This document shows, piece after piece, positions 8,684 through 17,102 of a stretch of DNA of 64,000 nucleotides (positions within the stretch are counted from its first letter, which is position 1; each line of letters opens with the position of its first letter). Under the pieces are notes generated by a model, which was not told the origin of the DNA, did not search any database, and saw only the letters and a program-made list of their open reading frames with translations. The stretch lies in the NCBI GenBank assembly GCA_020062545.1, contig JAGUWD010000003.1, positions 1-64,000 of the forward strand, read 5' to 3'. The stretch is from Thermodesulfovibrionales bacterium. GTDB taxonomy: Bacteria; Nitrospirota; Thermodesulfovibrionia; Thermodesulfovibrionales; Dissulfurispiraceae. A program made the position numbers and the translations under genes.

Positions 8684-8909
8684 ATGTTTTTTACCTCTCT
8701 GGGGCATTATGATAATTAGTTATTGAGCAAATTGGTTTTAAATAATCGCTTTTTTAATATATTAATTCTCGATGATTTATTGGCTTAATGATTTTTCAAC
8801 CAAAGATGAATTGCTTAGTTTTTGAGTTTTGCCTTTTGATCTTTGCATCTGTTTCTACGAATTATCCCTAACTCTGGACTTAATTCAGGAGGGGATAATC
8901 AGAATGACT
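8684..8909 (-). promoter_or_regulatory. Long rho leader
   Basis: About 225 bases between the predicted transcription start and the rho ATG, with no credible ORF. It contains an 8-bp stem (ATTATCCC 8861-8868 / GGGATAAT 8892-8899) and an A-rich stretch of loosely octameric units (about 8822-8853). Rho genes in other bacteria are controlled through leader termination by Rho itself; the leader length fits that, but the mechanism here is inference. Confidence 0.45.
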
Positions 8910-8915
8910 ATATTT

Positions 8916-8944
8916 AGAATACAAAATGTTTATATCTTTGTCAA
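8916..8944 (-). promoter_or_regulatory. Sigma70-type promoter of rho
   Basis: Read on the minus strand: TTGACA (8939-8944), a 17-base spacer and TATTCT (8916-8921). This is a near-consensus promoter pointing at rho, just downstream of the response regulator gene. Confidence 0.75.
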
Positions 8945-8968
8945 TACTTGTTCCTGTGAAAACGGGAA

Positions 8969-9526
8969 TCAAATAAACTCCTTTTCACACTGGGCTACAA
9001 TTTGCGCTATCTCATCTTCCGACATATCGGGCACTATAATCCTGCCGTCTTTATCTCTGTCGAGTTTCGAGATGCCAGGGAACTGCCTTTCCAGCAATTT
9101 AATGTTCAATGCCTGCTGCCTGACAATTTCGAGGAGTCTTCTGTTTTCTTCTTCCAAATTATATTTATCGATTGCAGCCCTCACTGCGAATTTTATATCC
9201 ATGTCATCCCACGGTTTTGTGAGAAACCTGTATATCTCGCCTTCATTTATTGCCTTTATTGCAGCCTCTATGCTTGCATAGCCTGTTAATATGATTCGAA
9301 TTATATAAGGGAATTGTTCACGCACCATGGAAAGGAATTCCAAGCCGGAGATTTCCGGCATTTTCTCATCAGATATAACAACCTTTACGGAATATTCTTT
9401 CAATATCTCCATGGCCTCCAGTGCACTGTTGGCTGAATATATCTGATAAGGTTCATCAATGAATACCCTCGTAAGCGAAGAGATTACATTCGGCTCGTCA
9501 TCAACTATCAGGATGTTGTCTTCCAT
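8969..9526 (-). CDS. Receiver-domain response regulator with short C-terminal tail
   Basis: A 185-residue protein. Residues 1-120 are a receiver domain with the acidic pair IVDDE, the acceptor Asp in VVISDEKMPEISG (about residue 53) and the conserved Lys in FLTKPWDD. The KPW[ND]D form is shared with four other receivers in this operon and is typical of the receivers of HD-GYP regulators. The remaining 65 residues form a coiled helix and a short tail with a DRDKDGRI turn; no DNA-binding domain is seen. It is the last gene of the nine-gene signalling operon, 1 base after the receiver-ATPase gene, so it may be an output adaptor or a phosphate sink. Confidence 0.85.
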   Translation of the reverse strand: MEDNILIVDDEPNVISSLTRVFIDEPYQIYSANSALEAMEILKEYSVKVVISDEKMPEISGLEFLSMVREQFPYIIRIILTGYASIEAAIKAINEGEIYRFLTKPWDDMDIKFAVRAAIDKYNLEEENRRLLEIVRQQALNIKLLERQFPGISKLDRDKDGRIIVPDMSEDEIAQIVAQCEKEFI

Positions 9527-9527
9527 T

Positions 9528-11957
9528 CTAAACCTCCTTTATCGTCTGCTTTTTCGTCCCGCAGAACGGGCATGTAAGCCATTCCTCCTCAAGTGGCATT
9601 TTGCAGTTATGGCATATGTTATGCCTGAACATTCCGCAGTATGGGCAGAATAAAAATTTTATATCGATCATGTTGCCGCAGTTCTCGCACTGGCGCTCAT
9701 ACTTTGTGGGAGGGCCTATTACCCTCAATAGCTCCTCCAGCGTCGTAATGCCGAGCCTTACCTTCTCTATCCCATCCTCTATTAATGTCCTCATTCCTCC
9801 TGCCTTTGCGAGGTTCATGATTTCCGACTCTTTATAATCGCTGCTTATGAGCTGCCTGAACTCATCGTTCATTACAAACAACTCGAAAATACCTGTCCTT
9901 CCAAGATAGCCTGTATTATTGCATTTGCTGCATCCCTTGCCAATGGTCACTTCCTTGAAAGTGTTCTCCGGTATCTTGAGGAGCTTCATTCCCTCTGCAT
10001 CAGGACTGGTTGTTGTCTTACAGTAGTGACATACTTTTCTTACAAGCCTCTGTGCTATTATCCCTTCAATAGCCGATGCAATAAGATATGGTTTGACGCC
10101 GATATCGATAAGACGGGTGATAGATGCCACTGTGTTGTTTGTGTGGAGGCTTGTTAAAACCATGTGGCCCGTGAGCGCTGCCTTGAATGCCACATCCGCT
10201 GTTTCATAATCTCTGATTTCTCCAACCAGTATTACATCAGGGTCCTGTCTCAGGGTTGCCCTCAATACAGATGCAAAGGACAATCCTATGCGCTCCCTCA
10301 CGTAAACCTGACTCGCATCTTCGAGGAAGTACTCGACAGGGTCTTCGATTGTCTCGAAGTTTTTTGTGGATTGGAGCATCTCGTAAAGAATGGAGTAAAG
10401 CATTGTGGTCTTGCCGCTTCCTGTGGGACCGGTCGATATTAGTATGCCTTGCGGTTTTTTTATGACTACCTCCAATCTCTGTAGGTCGTCCTGCAGCATT
10501 CCAAGCTCTGCAATCTTTTTGATGGAGGCGCCTTTATCCAGTATCCTCATGACAATCTTTTCGCCGTTTATAGTAGGCATGCTCGAGACCCTTACATCCA
10601 CGATCCTTGTGCCTGTCTTCATGGTAATCCTTCCGTCCTGAGGCTTGCGACGCTCTGAAATGTCCATCTTTGCAAGGATCTTCACCCTCGATATAACAGC
10701 AGGATGGAGATGTGAAGGTATTTTTATCTTTGTGTGGAGCATGCCGTCAATTCTGTATCTGATAATTGTATATTTGGTCTTTGGCTCTATGTGTATATCG
10801 CTTGCCTGATAACGGAGTGCCTCCATGATGATTGCATTCACGATTCTTACAATCGGTGGAATGCCAGATGTGCTTATCAGTTCCTGGACATTTATGTCAG
10901 TTTCATCTTCTTCTATGACAACATCTATCTCCTCTATGGGCTCAAACTCCAGTGTTTCTCCGATTTCCTGAATTGTTCCTGCCTCTTCTGTTTCGCCGTA
11001 AATCTTCTTAATCTGGCTGATAATATCGGAGGATTTTGCAACTACAGGAATTACCTTAAATCCCGTAAGCATGGAGATATTGTCTGTTTTCATAATGTCC
11101 GATGGGTCTGCCATAGCAATTGTCAGATTTTTTCCATCAAGTTTTATAGGAATCAATCTATTTCTCTCGCATAGCTCCCTTGGAAGAAACTTTGCTACAT
11201 TGGGGTTTACATAGATCTCTTTCAGATCCATATAATCCAAGTTCTGGTGCTTCTGAATCGCCTGAACTATTTTCGATTCTGTCGTGAATCCAAGTCGGAC
11301 TATGGCATCGCTTATGAATTCGTCCCTGTCTTTTTCTTTTAATGCCCTGCTGAGCTGCTCATTGGTGATGATGCCCGATTTTACGAGTATGCTGCCTAAA
11401 ATCCCCCTGTATTCGTCAAAGAGATTGGAGTAGGTTTTTATCTTTATCTGCTGCTCCTTTGCCAGCTCTTTTAGTTTTCTGTTTTCCTGAATAAGTACGT
11501 ATTGCTGAAGTGCAAGGCTTACGGTCAAACGCAGATCTTCGTCGTTCCATGGTTTTGTTATGAATTTATAGACAGCGCCCTCATTCACCGCGCCCATAAT
11601 CGCCTGAATATCAGCGTGGCCAGTGAGCATGATCCTTATTGTCTCGGGCCATCTGTTCTTGATCTCTCTGAGGAGTTCCGAGCCGATCATGCCAGGCATC
11701 CTGTGGTCAGAAATTACGAGGTGCACAATAGTGCTTTCCATAATCTTCAGCGCATCTACCCCAGATGTTGCAGTCAGGATTTCGTAGTTCTCATCGAGGA
11801 ATATGCGCCTGAGCGCCTGGAGCACATTTTCCTCATCATCAACAAAAAGCAGAGTGAACCTTTTCTGTTCGGGAACGGTTATTTCCCCGGAACCGATTAT
11901 CTTGTCTCCGGAGTCCTCTTTCTTTACTGCCTTGAATAATTCAGCGTATTTTGCCAT
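9528..11957 (-). CDS. Receiver domain fused to a GspE/PilB-type secretion ATPase with zinc ribbons
   Basis: An 809-residue fusion. Residues 33-150 are a receiver (FVDDEENV, Asp84 in VISDHRMPG, KPWND). A helical linker leads to a GspE/PilB N-terminal domain (about 190-330) and a hexameric ATPase domain: Walker A GPTGSGKTT near residue 506, the Asp box around FETIEDPVEY, Walker B GEIRDYETADVAF and His box region GHMVLTSLHTNN. A CxxC...CxxC zinc site typical of GspE follows (CHYC, CSKC). The end has two more zinc-ribbon knuckles (CENC/CPYC, CHNC/CPFC). Such ATPases power type IV pilus extension or type II secretion, so this one seems directly gated by phosphorylation. The ribosome site is AAAAGGA before ATG 11957; the start overlaps the upstream kinase by 17 bases. 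Confidence 0.9.
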   Translation of the reverse strand: MAKYAELFKAVKKEDSGDKIIGSGEITVPEQKRFTLLFVDDEENVLQALRRIFLDENYEILTATSGVDALKIMESTIVHLVISDHRMPGMIGSELLREIKNRWPETIRIMLTGHADIQAIMGAVNEGAVYKFITKPWNDEDLRLTVSLALQQYVLIQENRKLKELAKEQQIKIKTYSNLFDEYRGILGSILVKSGIITNEQLSRALKEKDRDEFISDAIVRLGFTTESKIVQAIQKHQNLDYMDLKEIYVNPNVAKFLPRELCERNRLIPIKLDGKNLTIAMADPSDIMKTDNISMLTGFKVIPVVAKSSDIISQIKKIYGETEEAGTIQEIGETLEFEPIEEIDVVIEEDETDINVQELISTSGIPPIVRIVNAIIMEALRYQASDIHIEPKTKYTIIRYRIDGMLHTKIKIPSHLHPAVISRVKILAKMDISERRKPQDGRITMKTGTRIVDVRVSSMPTINGEKIVMRILDKGASIKKIAELGMLQDDLQRLEVVIKKPQGILISTGPTGSGKTTMLYSILYEMLQSTKNFETIEDPVEYFLEDASQVYVRERIGLSFASVLRATLRQDPDVILVGEIRDYETADVAFKAALTGHMVLTSLHTNNTVASITRLIDIGVKPYLIASAIEGIIAQRLVRKVCHYCKTTTSPDAEGMKLLKIPENTFKEVTIGKGCSKCNNTGYLGRTGIFELFVMNDEFRQLISSDYKESEIMNLAKAGGMRTLIEDGIEKVRLGITTLEELLRVIGPPTKYERQCENCGNMIDIKFLFCPYCGMFRHNICHNCKMPLEEEWLTCPFCGTKKQTIKEV

Positions 11958-13320
11958 TTAGTTTTCCTTTTAGAGGTAATGTGATTATGAAATTTGAGCC
12001 TTTTCCCACCTCGCTCTTAACTTCAATATTTCCTCCGTATTGGGATATGATGTCATAGGCCACTGTCAGACCCATCCCTGTGCCTTTGCCAACATCCTTT
12101 GTGGTAAAGAATGGCTCAAATATGCGGCTCTGTATCTCCTGGGGGATGCCCTTACCGTTGTCAGCAATGGAAATAACTGCATTGTTACCCTGCTGTTCTG
12201 TTTTAATCGTTACTATAATGTTATCGTCCTTTGAATAGAGGGCGTTTAACAGGATATTCAGAAATGCCTGGCATATAAGGCCGGGATTGCCGAAGAAATC
12301 AGCAGCCTGACCATAATGTCTTATGATCTTTGCCGACCTGTTTTTTATCTCATTTGAAAGCACGCTGATGGTATTATCCAGTTCTGCATTAATACTCATT
12401 TCCCTGTCTGCAGACTCATCTATGTGTGAAAAGCCCTTCAAATTGGCTACTATGTTTTTTATACGCTCGGCTCCATCAACGCTTTGTTTAATGAGATCAT
12501 TGATGTCTGACATTATAAAGTCGATCTTCAGCTTTTTGTATAATTCATCCGCTTCTTGCCTATTGTCTATCGCCTCTTGCCTTTTATAGAATTCGAGCAT
12601 CTCTGTAAAATTTTTAACATATTTTTCCAAGGTGTTGAGATTACTGTATATGAAGCCTATTGGATTGTTGATCTCATGGGCAACGCCTGCTGCGAGCTGC
12701 CCGATGGATGCCATCTTCTCCTGCTGGAGCAGTCTTGTGTATGCCCTTTTCAATTCCTCTGTCCTTTTTAGCACCTTCTGCTCAAGGGTTTCTGACAGTT
12801 CTTTATATTTCTTTTCCGAGGCTGTCAGGTTTTTGTTGATTTCAAGAAGCTCTTCATAAGACCTTTTTACAACAGTTGTATGCAGTTCTGTAGTGAATAC
12901 CCGTTTTACGATATTCCTTATTATGATATTGAGCCCTGTGAAAGCGGTCTCCATAAGACTTGAGAGCATCTGTCCGTTCAGCGTGCCGGATGAGGATACG
13001 AAGAAGAAGCCAATGGTCTCTGCCTCATACCGGATGGCAGCGAGCCTCCAAATAATACCTTCCTGACTTGCCCCCTCAAGTATTGTTTTTTTGCTATCTA
13101 CTTCTGCTATCGCCTTCATTGCCTGAAGTGGCAATTCTTTTGCATCAGGAATATTGCCTTCCGACCATAGGAATTTGCCCTTGTTGTCTGTAACAGCCGC
13201 AAGGTCTGCGCCTGCCCCTGCTATTACCTTTAACAGGGGGATCACATCAGGAGCGCTTAGTATGTCTTTAAGCCCCATCTCGGCCCCGAGTGAAAAATCT
13301 ATCCTGTCCGTTTGTTCCAT
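11941..13320 (-). CDS. Soluble histidine kinase
   Basis: A 459-residue kinase without membrane helices. The N-terminal 160 residues are a sensor-like domain of GAF/roadblock size that I cannot name. A coiled coil (about 160-210) leads to HisKA (GVAHEINNPIGF) and HATPase_c (NGKGIP, GKGTGMGLT). It has no receiver of its own, unlike the two kinases upstream, so it may phosphorylate the stand-alone receivers in the operon. The loop between the two HisKA helices holds an insertion (about residues 246-258) encoded by five heptamer repeats at 12549-12583. Packed between the GTPase gene (1-base gap) and the ATPase fusion (17-base overlap). Confidence 0.88.
   Translation of the reverse strand: MEQTDRIDFSLGAEMGLKDILSAPDVIPLLKVIAGAGADLAAVTDNKGKFLWSEGNIPDAKELPLQAMKAIAEVDSKKTILEGASQEGIIWRLAAIRYEAETIGFFFVSSSGTLNGQMLSSLMETAFTGLNIIIRNIVKRVFTTELHTTVVKRSYEELLEINKNLTASEKKYKELSETLEQKVLKRTEELKRAYTRLLQQEKMASIGQLAAGVAHEINNPIGFIYSNLNTLEKYVKNFTEMLEFYKRQEAIDNRQEADELYKKLKIDFIMSDINDLIKQSVDGAERIKNIVANLKGFSHIDESADREMSINAELDNTISVLSNEIKNRSAKIIRHYGQAADFFGNPGLICQAFLNILLNALYSKDDNIIVTIKTEQQGNNAVISIADNGKGIPQEIQSRIFEPFFTTKDVGKGTGMGLTVAYDIISQYGGNIEVKSEVGKGSNFIITLPLKGKLNGKIR
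12549..12583. repeat. Five tandem heptamers inside a histidine kinase gene
   Basis: CCGCTTC, TTGCCTA, TTGTCTA, TCGCCTC, TTGCCTT in perfect 7-base register on the plus strand. They encode part of the loop between the two dimerization helices of the kinase; the frame is kept. Confidence 0.7.
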
Positions 13321-13321
13321 A

Positions 13322-13990
13322 CTATTGTCCTGCCAATTCAGTGTTCACCTTTGTAAGATTTCCCGCAAACATCTCTTTTGAGAGCATATGTTTTTCTTTC
13401 AGGCTGTAGCGGGTATCGATATAATCATATGTTAGCTCCACAAGACGCTTGAATGTTTCGATCACACCCTGCCCGTATAATGCAGATGCCATGAAAACGG
13501 GTATGCCTGTGGGCTCCCATGTCCTGTGAATTTCATCTTCTGAAACAATATCCTTCAAGTCTCTTTTGTTAAATTGTATAACGAGGGGTATCTTCTCTAT
13601 ATTGATTCCCACAAGGGCGAGATTCTTTTCGAGGTTCTCGAAGCTTTCAACATTGTTCGCAGATTCTGAAATCTGGGAGTCCGCAATAAATGCAATACCG
13701 TCAGCCCTTGTCAATACTGCCTTTCTTGTTGCATCGTGGCGCACCTGTCCGGGAACTGTATAGACCTTGACCTTTATCTTCAATCCGCTTGGTGCGGTAA
13801 AAAAGAAAGGAAGCAGGTCGAAGAATATTGTTCGGTCATCCTTTGTGTCGAGGGTCATCAAATCGCCTCTGCCTTCTATATTGAGGATATCGTGGAGCCT
13901 CAAGAGATTGGTGGTTTTTCCGGACATGGCAGGCCCATAATATACGAGCTTTAAAACCATCTTATTTTCTATTTCATCATATTCAATCAT
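13322..13990 (-). CDS. MglA-like Ras-family GTPase
   Basis: A 222-residue GTPase. ATG 13990 is chosen: AAAGGAAA precedes it and the family motif starts nearby; a start 26 codons upstream would overlap the previous gene. The P-loop GPAMSGKTTNL (about 19-29), the MglA-type segment TLDTKDDRTIFFDLLPF, the G3-like VPGQV and the base-binding NKRD are all visible. MglA proteins set cell polarity and place type IV pili or gliding motors in Myxococcus and relatives, and are switched by MglB. No MglB gene is present here. Its place next to a receiver-PilB ATPase fits a polarity or pilus-control role, which is inference. Confidence 0.88.
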   Translation of the reverse strand: MIEYDEIENKMVLKLVYYGPAMSGKTTNLLRLHDILNIEGRGDLMTLDTKDDRTIFFDLLPFFFTAPSGLKIKVKVYTVPGQVRHDATRKAVLTRADGIAFIADSQISESANNVESFENLEKNLALVGINIEKIPLVIQFNKRDLKDIVSEDEIHRTWEPTGIPVFMASALYGQGVIETFKRLVELTYDYIDTRYSLKEKHMLSKEMFAGNLTKVNTELAGQ

Positions 13991-14009
13991 GCTGTTTCCT
14001 TTTCCCTGG

Positions 14010-15317
14010 TCATGTTTTTCTACCCCAAACGAATATTCCACTCTTTGATGGGTCGAGATGGTATCCACGCTTTAATGTCTCTATGTTCTTTTCATTGAGG
14101 GTTGTTCCCTTCCTTAAGAGCAGGAGTCCTGTACCGCTCCTGACATCCCTTGATAAAACAATGCCCGGAACAAGGTCATTGGGTTTCAGTTCAACCTCTA
14201 CATTTTCTGTTTCAGGGATGGCGGCTATAGTCCCTTCATGCACCGCTTTGCTGAGGAATTGATACAGGTCTGGATCCAATTGGGTGCCGAGAATGGCCTT
14301 TATTTTTTGTAATGCGCTTTCTATATTCAGAGAGTCCCTGCCGATATTTGTCAACCTGTCGAATTTATCGGCCATTGCGATGACCCGTGAGCCAAGCGGT
14401 ATCTTTTCATACCTTAACCTGTCAGGGAATCCGTTGCCGTTATACCATTCGTGATGATGTCTTATAAGCACCCCGGCATCTCTCAGCCCCTCCACAGAAT
14501 CGATGACAGCCTGTCCTATTACAGGGTGCTTTATATATTCTTCTTTTTCTTCTGCGGAGAATTCGGTAAAATTCTTTATCAGCATGGCATCCGGGATACC
14601 TATTTTGCCGATGTCATGCAGTTGTGCAGCCACGACTGTATTTTCTGATTCCTCATAGGAAAGCCCCATCTTATGCACCATTTCAGAGACAATGGTTGCT
14701 ACATTATTCGAGTGGATATAAATGATCTTATTGCGCAGTTCAAGAAGGTTGTAAAAGGCAGAGATGAAGTCCCTGAAATTTTTCCTCAATTTTTCGTTGA
14801 GCGTTGTTAACTGTTTATTCTGTTTCGTCAGGTCCACTGTTTGCTGCTGGACATAAAATTCGAGCTCCGAGCTCCATTTTTTCAATTCTTCATTCTGTTT
14901 CCTTGTGAGCTCTGTAAGGCGCTTATTTTCCTTTTTCAGATTGTATGTTTCTACCGAATTCAGTACGGTCAGCATCAAGTCGTTGTCGTTCCATGGCTTT
15001 GTTATATACTTTGATGCGCCGCCCTTATTTACTGCATCCATTGCCGCATTGATATCGGCATAGCCTGTCAGTACAATTCTTACGGATTCGGGCTGCATCC
15101 TTCTTGCCTTTTCGAGGAATTCTGCACCGCTCATTTCAGGCATCTTCTGGTCGGAGACTATGACGGCAACCTCGTTGTTCTTCAGCATTCCGAGGCCTTC
15201 CTTGCCTGACGGGGCTGTGAGGATATTTATGCTGTCCACATCCATGAACAGTCGCTTCATGGAGCGGAGGACATTCTCCTCATCGTCCACAAAGAGGACA
15301 TTGACCTTTTCGTCCAT
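14010..15317 (-). CDS. Response regulator with HD-GYP phosphodiesterase domain (first copy)
   Basis: A 435-residue protein: receiver (1-125, Asp in VIVSDQKMPEMSG, KPWND), a long coiled coil (about 130-195), then an HD-GYP domain with HDIGKIGIPD near 237-246 and HHHEWYNGNGFP near 287-298. The GYP triplet is degenerate (NGF in place of GYP), as in many active and inactive members. HD-GYP domains hydrolyse cyclic di-GMP or cGAMP. A C-terminal segment of about 70 residues follows (LVPGIVLSRDV, LLLRKGTTLN), common in this subfamily. It precedes the MglA-like gene by 19 bases. Confidence 0.88.
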   Translation of the reverse strand: MDEKVNVLFVDDEENVLRSMKRLFMDVDSINILTAPSGKEGLGMLKNNEVAVIVSDQKMPEMSGAEFLEKARRMQPESVRIVLTGYADINAAMDAVNKGGASKYITKPWNDNDLMLTVLNSVETYNLKKENKRLTELTRKQNEELKKWSSELEFYVQQQTVDLTKQNKQLTTLNEKLRKNFRDFISAFYNLLELRNKIIYIHSNNVATIVSEMVHKMGLSYEESENTVVAAQLHDIGKIGIPDAMLIKNFTEFSAEEKEEYIKHPVIGQAVIDSVEGLRDAGVLIRHHHEWYNGNGFPDRLRYEKIPLGSRVIAMADKFDRLTNIGRDSLNIESALQKIKAILGTQLDPDLYQFLSKAVHEGTIAAIPETENVEVELKPNDLVPGIVLSRDVRSGTGLLLLRKGTTLNEKNIETLKRGYHLDPSKSGIFVWGRKT

Positions 15318-15335
15318 TTCTACCCCCTTAATATT

Positions 15336-16295
15336 CTATGAAGCCTCAAAATGTTTTTCTTCCAGGAGCTTTAAAAAAATATCCACGATTTCAGGGTCAA
15401 AGAACTGGCCCTTGAACGTTTTTAAAAACTCTATTGCCTTTTTATTGTCAACCTTATCCCTGTATGGTCTATCCGATGTCAGGGCATCATAGGTGTCGGC
15501 AACTGTTACTATCCTTGCCTCGATTGGAATATCATTGCCTTTCAATCCAAGAGGATAACCTTTCCCGTCGTATCTCTCATGGTGATAGAGTATGATGTTT
15601 ATGACAGCCTCTGGCAGTTGAGCCAGCCGCGCAACATCGGCACCCCATCTGCTGTGGTTTCTTACTACCTCCATTTGTTCTGGAGATAAAGGGCCGTTCT
15701 GGTTGAGGATGGCCTCCGGAACCCCTATCTTGCCGCAATCATGAAGCCAGCTTCCGTATCTGATATTTTTTTGCCACTCTCTGGATAAGCCTAAAGCCTC
15801 AGCTATTCTGACTGCATAATTTGCTACCCTGTCGCAGTGTCCTCTTGTATATGGGTCTTTCAATTCGACGGTCTGGGCTAAAGAGAGCAGGGTGGCCTCA
15901 TCAGCCCTTCTGAAAGATTTAATTACATCGTATCTGTGGAGTGCATTAAAAACAATCTCCTTGAAATCGTGGTCATTCCATGGTTTTGTTATGAACTTGT
16001 ACACTTCTCCTTCATTGATGGCGTCTATTGCAGATTTCATATCCGCGTATGCGGTTATCAGGATTCTTACGCTGTCGGGAGATACCTCTTTTGCAGTTTG
16101 CAGGAGTTCGATCCCTGTCATTCCAGGCATGCGGTTGTCAGAGACAATGACAGAGATGTTGTTGTTCTTTAAGATATCCATGGCCTCAGAGGCATTCATG
16201 GCAGTCATGATCTTGATATTGCTGTCAATGAAAAGCCTCTTCAGGGAGTTCAGGACATTGGCTTCGTCATCCACAAACAAAACCGAATCATTCAT
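15336..16295 (-). CDS. Response regulator with HD-GYP phosphodiesterase domain (RpfG type)
   Basis: A 319-residue protein with the standard RpfG layout: receiver (1-120, Asp in VIVSDNRMPGMTG, KPWND) directly joined to a complete HD-GYP domain. The metal and substrate motifs are intact: HDCGKIGVPE near 183-192 and HHERYDGKGYP near 237-247, with the canonical GYP. It should cleave cyclic di-GMP when switched by phosphorylation. Its start overlaps the stop of the receiver-PAS gene by 4 bases. With the more divergent HD-GYP protein next to it, it gives the operon two possible c-di-GMP outputs. Confidence 0.92.
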   Translation of the reverse strand: MNDSVLFVDDEANVLNSLKRLFIDSNIKIMTAMNASEAMDILKNNNISVIVSDNRMPGMTGIELLQTAKEVSPDSVRILITAYADMKSAIDAINEGEVYKFITKPWNDHDFKEIVFNALHRYDVIKSFRRADEATLLSLAQTVELKDPYTRGHCDRVANYAVRIAEALGLSREWQKNIRYGSWLHDCGKIGVPEAILNQNGPLSPEQMEVVRNHSRWGADVARLAQLPEAVINIILYHHERYDGKGYPLGLKGNDIPIEARIVTVADTYDALTSDRPYRDKVDNKKAIEFLKTFKGQFFDPEIVDIFLKLLEEKHFEAS

Positions 16296-17101
16296 AAAAT
16301 ATCATCCTCCCTGCTGAAAACAAGGATTATGCCCTTCTGATCATCGCTATAATCCATTATAGTACCGGAAAGCCTGCCGTAAATACCGTTTATTTTTACT
16401 TTTTTTATTGTTTTGTCTTTGTTCTTGACTTCCTCAATAAAATCTTTTATGTCCTCCGGCAGTCCGTCTGAGACAGCCCTAATATTTTGGCCCAATAACT
16501 GCCAGTTGGTATTTGTAATATTGATCCATGTTGAATTGCATAAAACTATTGTGTTGTTGAAGTCGATCCCTATAATTCCCACAGGCATTGCATCGAGGAT
16601 GTTCTGCTGTATGGACAATGCCTTGCTTCTGAATTCGAGATGGGATTTTAGCTCTTTGTTGAGCCTTGTTAGTTCATCATTTTTTCTCTGGAGCTCTTCT
16701 GTGAGTTCCTTATTTTTCTTAAAAAGATGATACCGTTCAATTGCATTTGAAATGGTAACCTTTAATTCTTCATCATTCCATGGTTTGGGAACGAATTTAT
16801 ATATCTGTCCTTCATTTATGGCCGAGACGATAGCTGCGGTATCGGCATAACCTGAAAGCACGATCCTGACGGTATCAGGCCATTTTTTCCGTGCCTCTTT
16901 GAGGAAATCTACCCCGTTCATGCCGGGCATACGGTAGTCGGATATGATTATCTGAACCCCCTCTCTTTTGAGAATTTTCAGCCCGTCTTCTCCTGATGCT
17001 GCTGTGAGGATTGTATACTCCTCGTCAAGAAAGAGCCTCTTCAGGGCATTCAGGACATTCTGTTCATCGTCTACACATAATATTTTGATTTCTTCATTCA
17101 T
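16292..17101 (-). CDS. Response regulator with PAS domain
   Basis: A 269-residue protein; ATG 17101 has GGAG 7 bases upstream and starts 1 base after the previous stop codon. The receiver (1-120) has LCVDDEQNV, the acceptor Asp in IIISDYRMPGMNG and KPWND. After a coiled coil (about 125-165) comes a PAS-like domain (about 170-260) with ILDAMPVGIIGIDFNNTIVLCN. There is no kinase, cyclase or DNA-binding domain. It may be an adaptor that combines a phosphorylation signal with a ligand or redox signal. Confidence 0.85.
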   Translation of the reverse strand: MNEEIKILCVDDEQNVLNALKRLFLDEEYTILTAASGEDGLKILKREGVQIIISDYRMPGMNGVDFLKEARKKWPDTVRIVLSGYADTAAIVSAINEGQIYKFVPKPWNDEELKVTISNAIERYHLFKKNKELTEELQRKNDELTRLNKELKSHLEFRSKALSIQQNILDAMPVGIIGIDFNNTIVLCNSTWINITNTNWQLLGQNIRAVSDGLPEDIKDFIEEVKNKDKTIKKVKINGIYGRLSGTIMDYSDDQKGIILVFSREDDIL

Positions 17102-17102
17102 T

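Noticed and set aside
8829-9281. 150-codon plus-strand ORF in the rho upstream region
   Set aside because: Most of it is antisense to the response regulator gene, with no protein-like pattern and no ribosome site.
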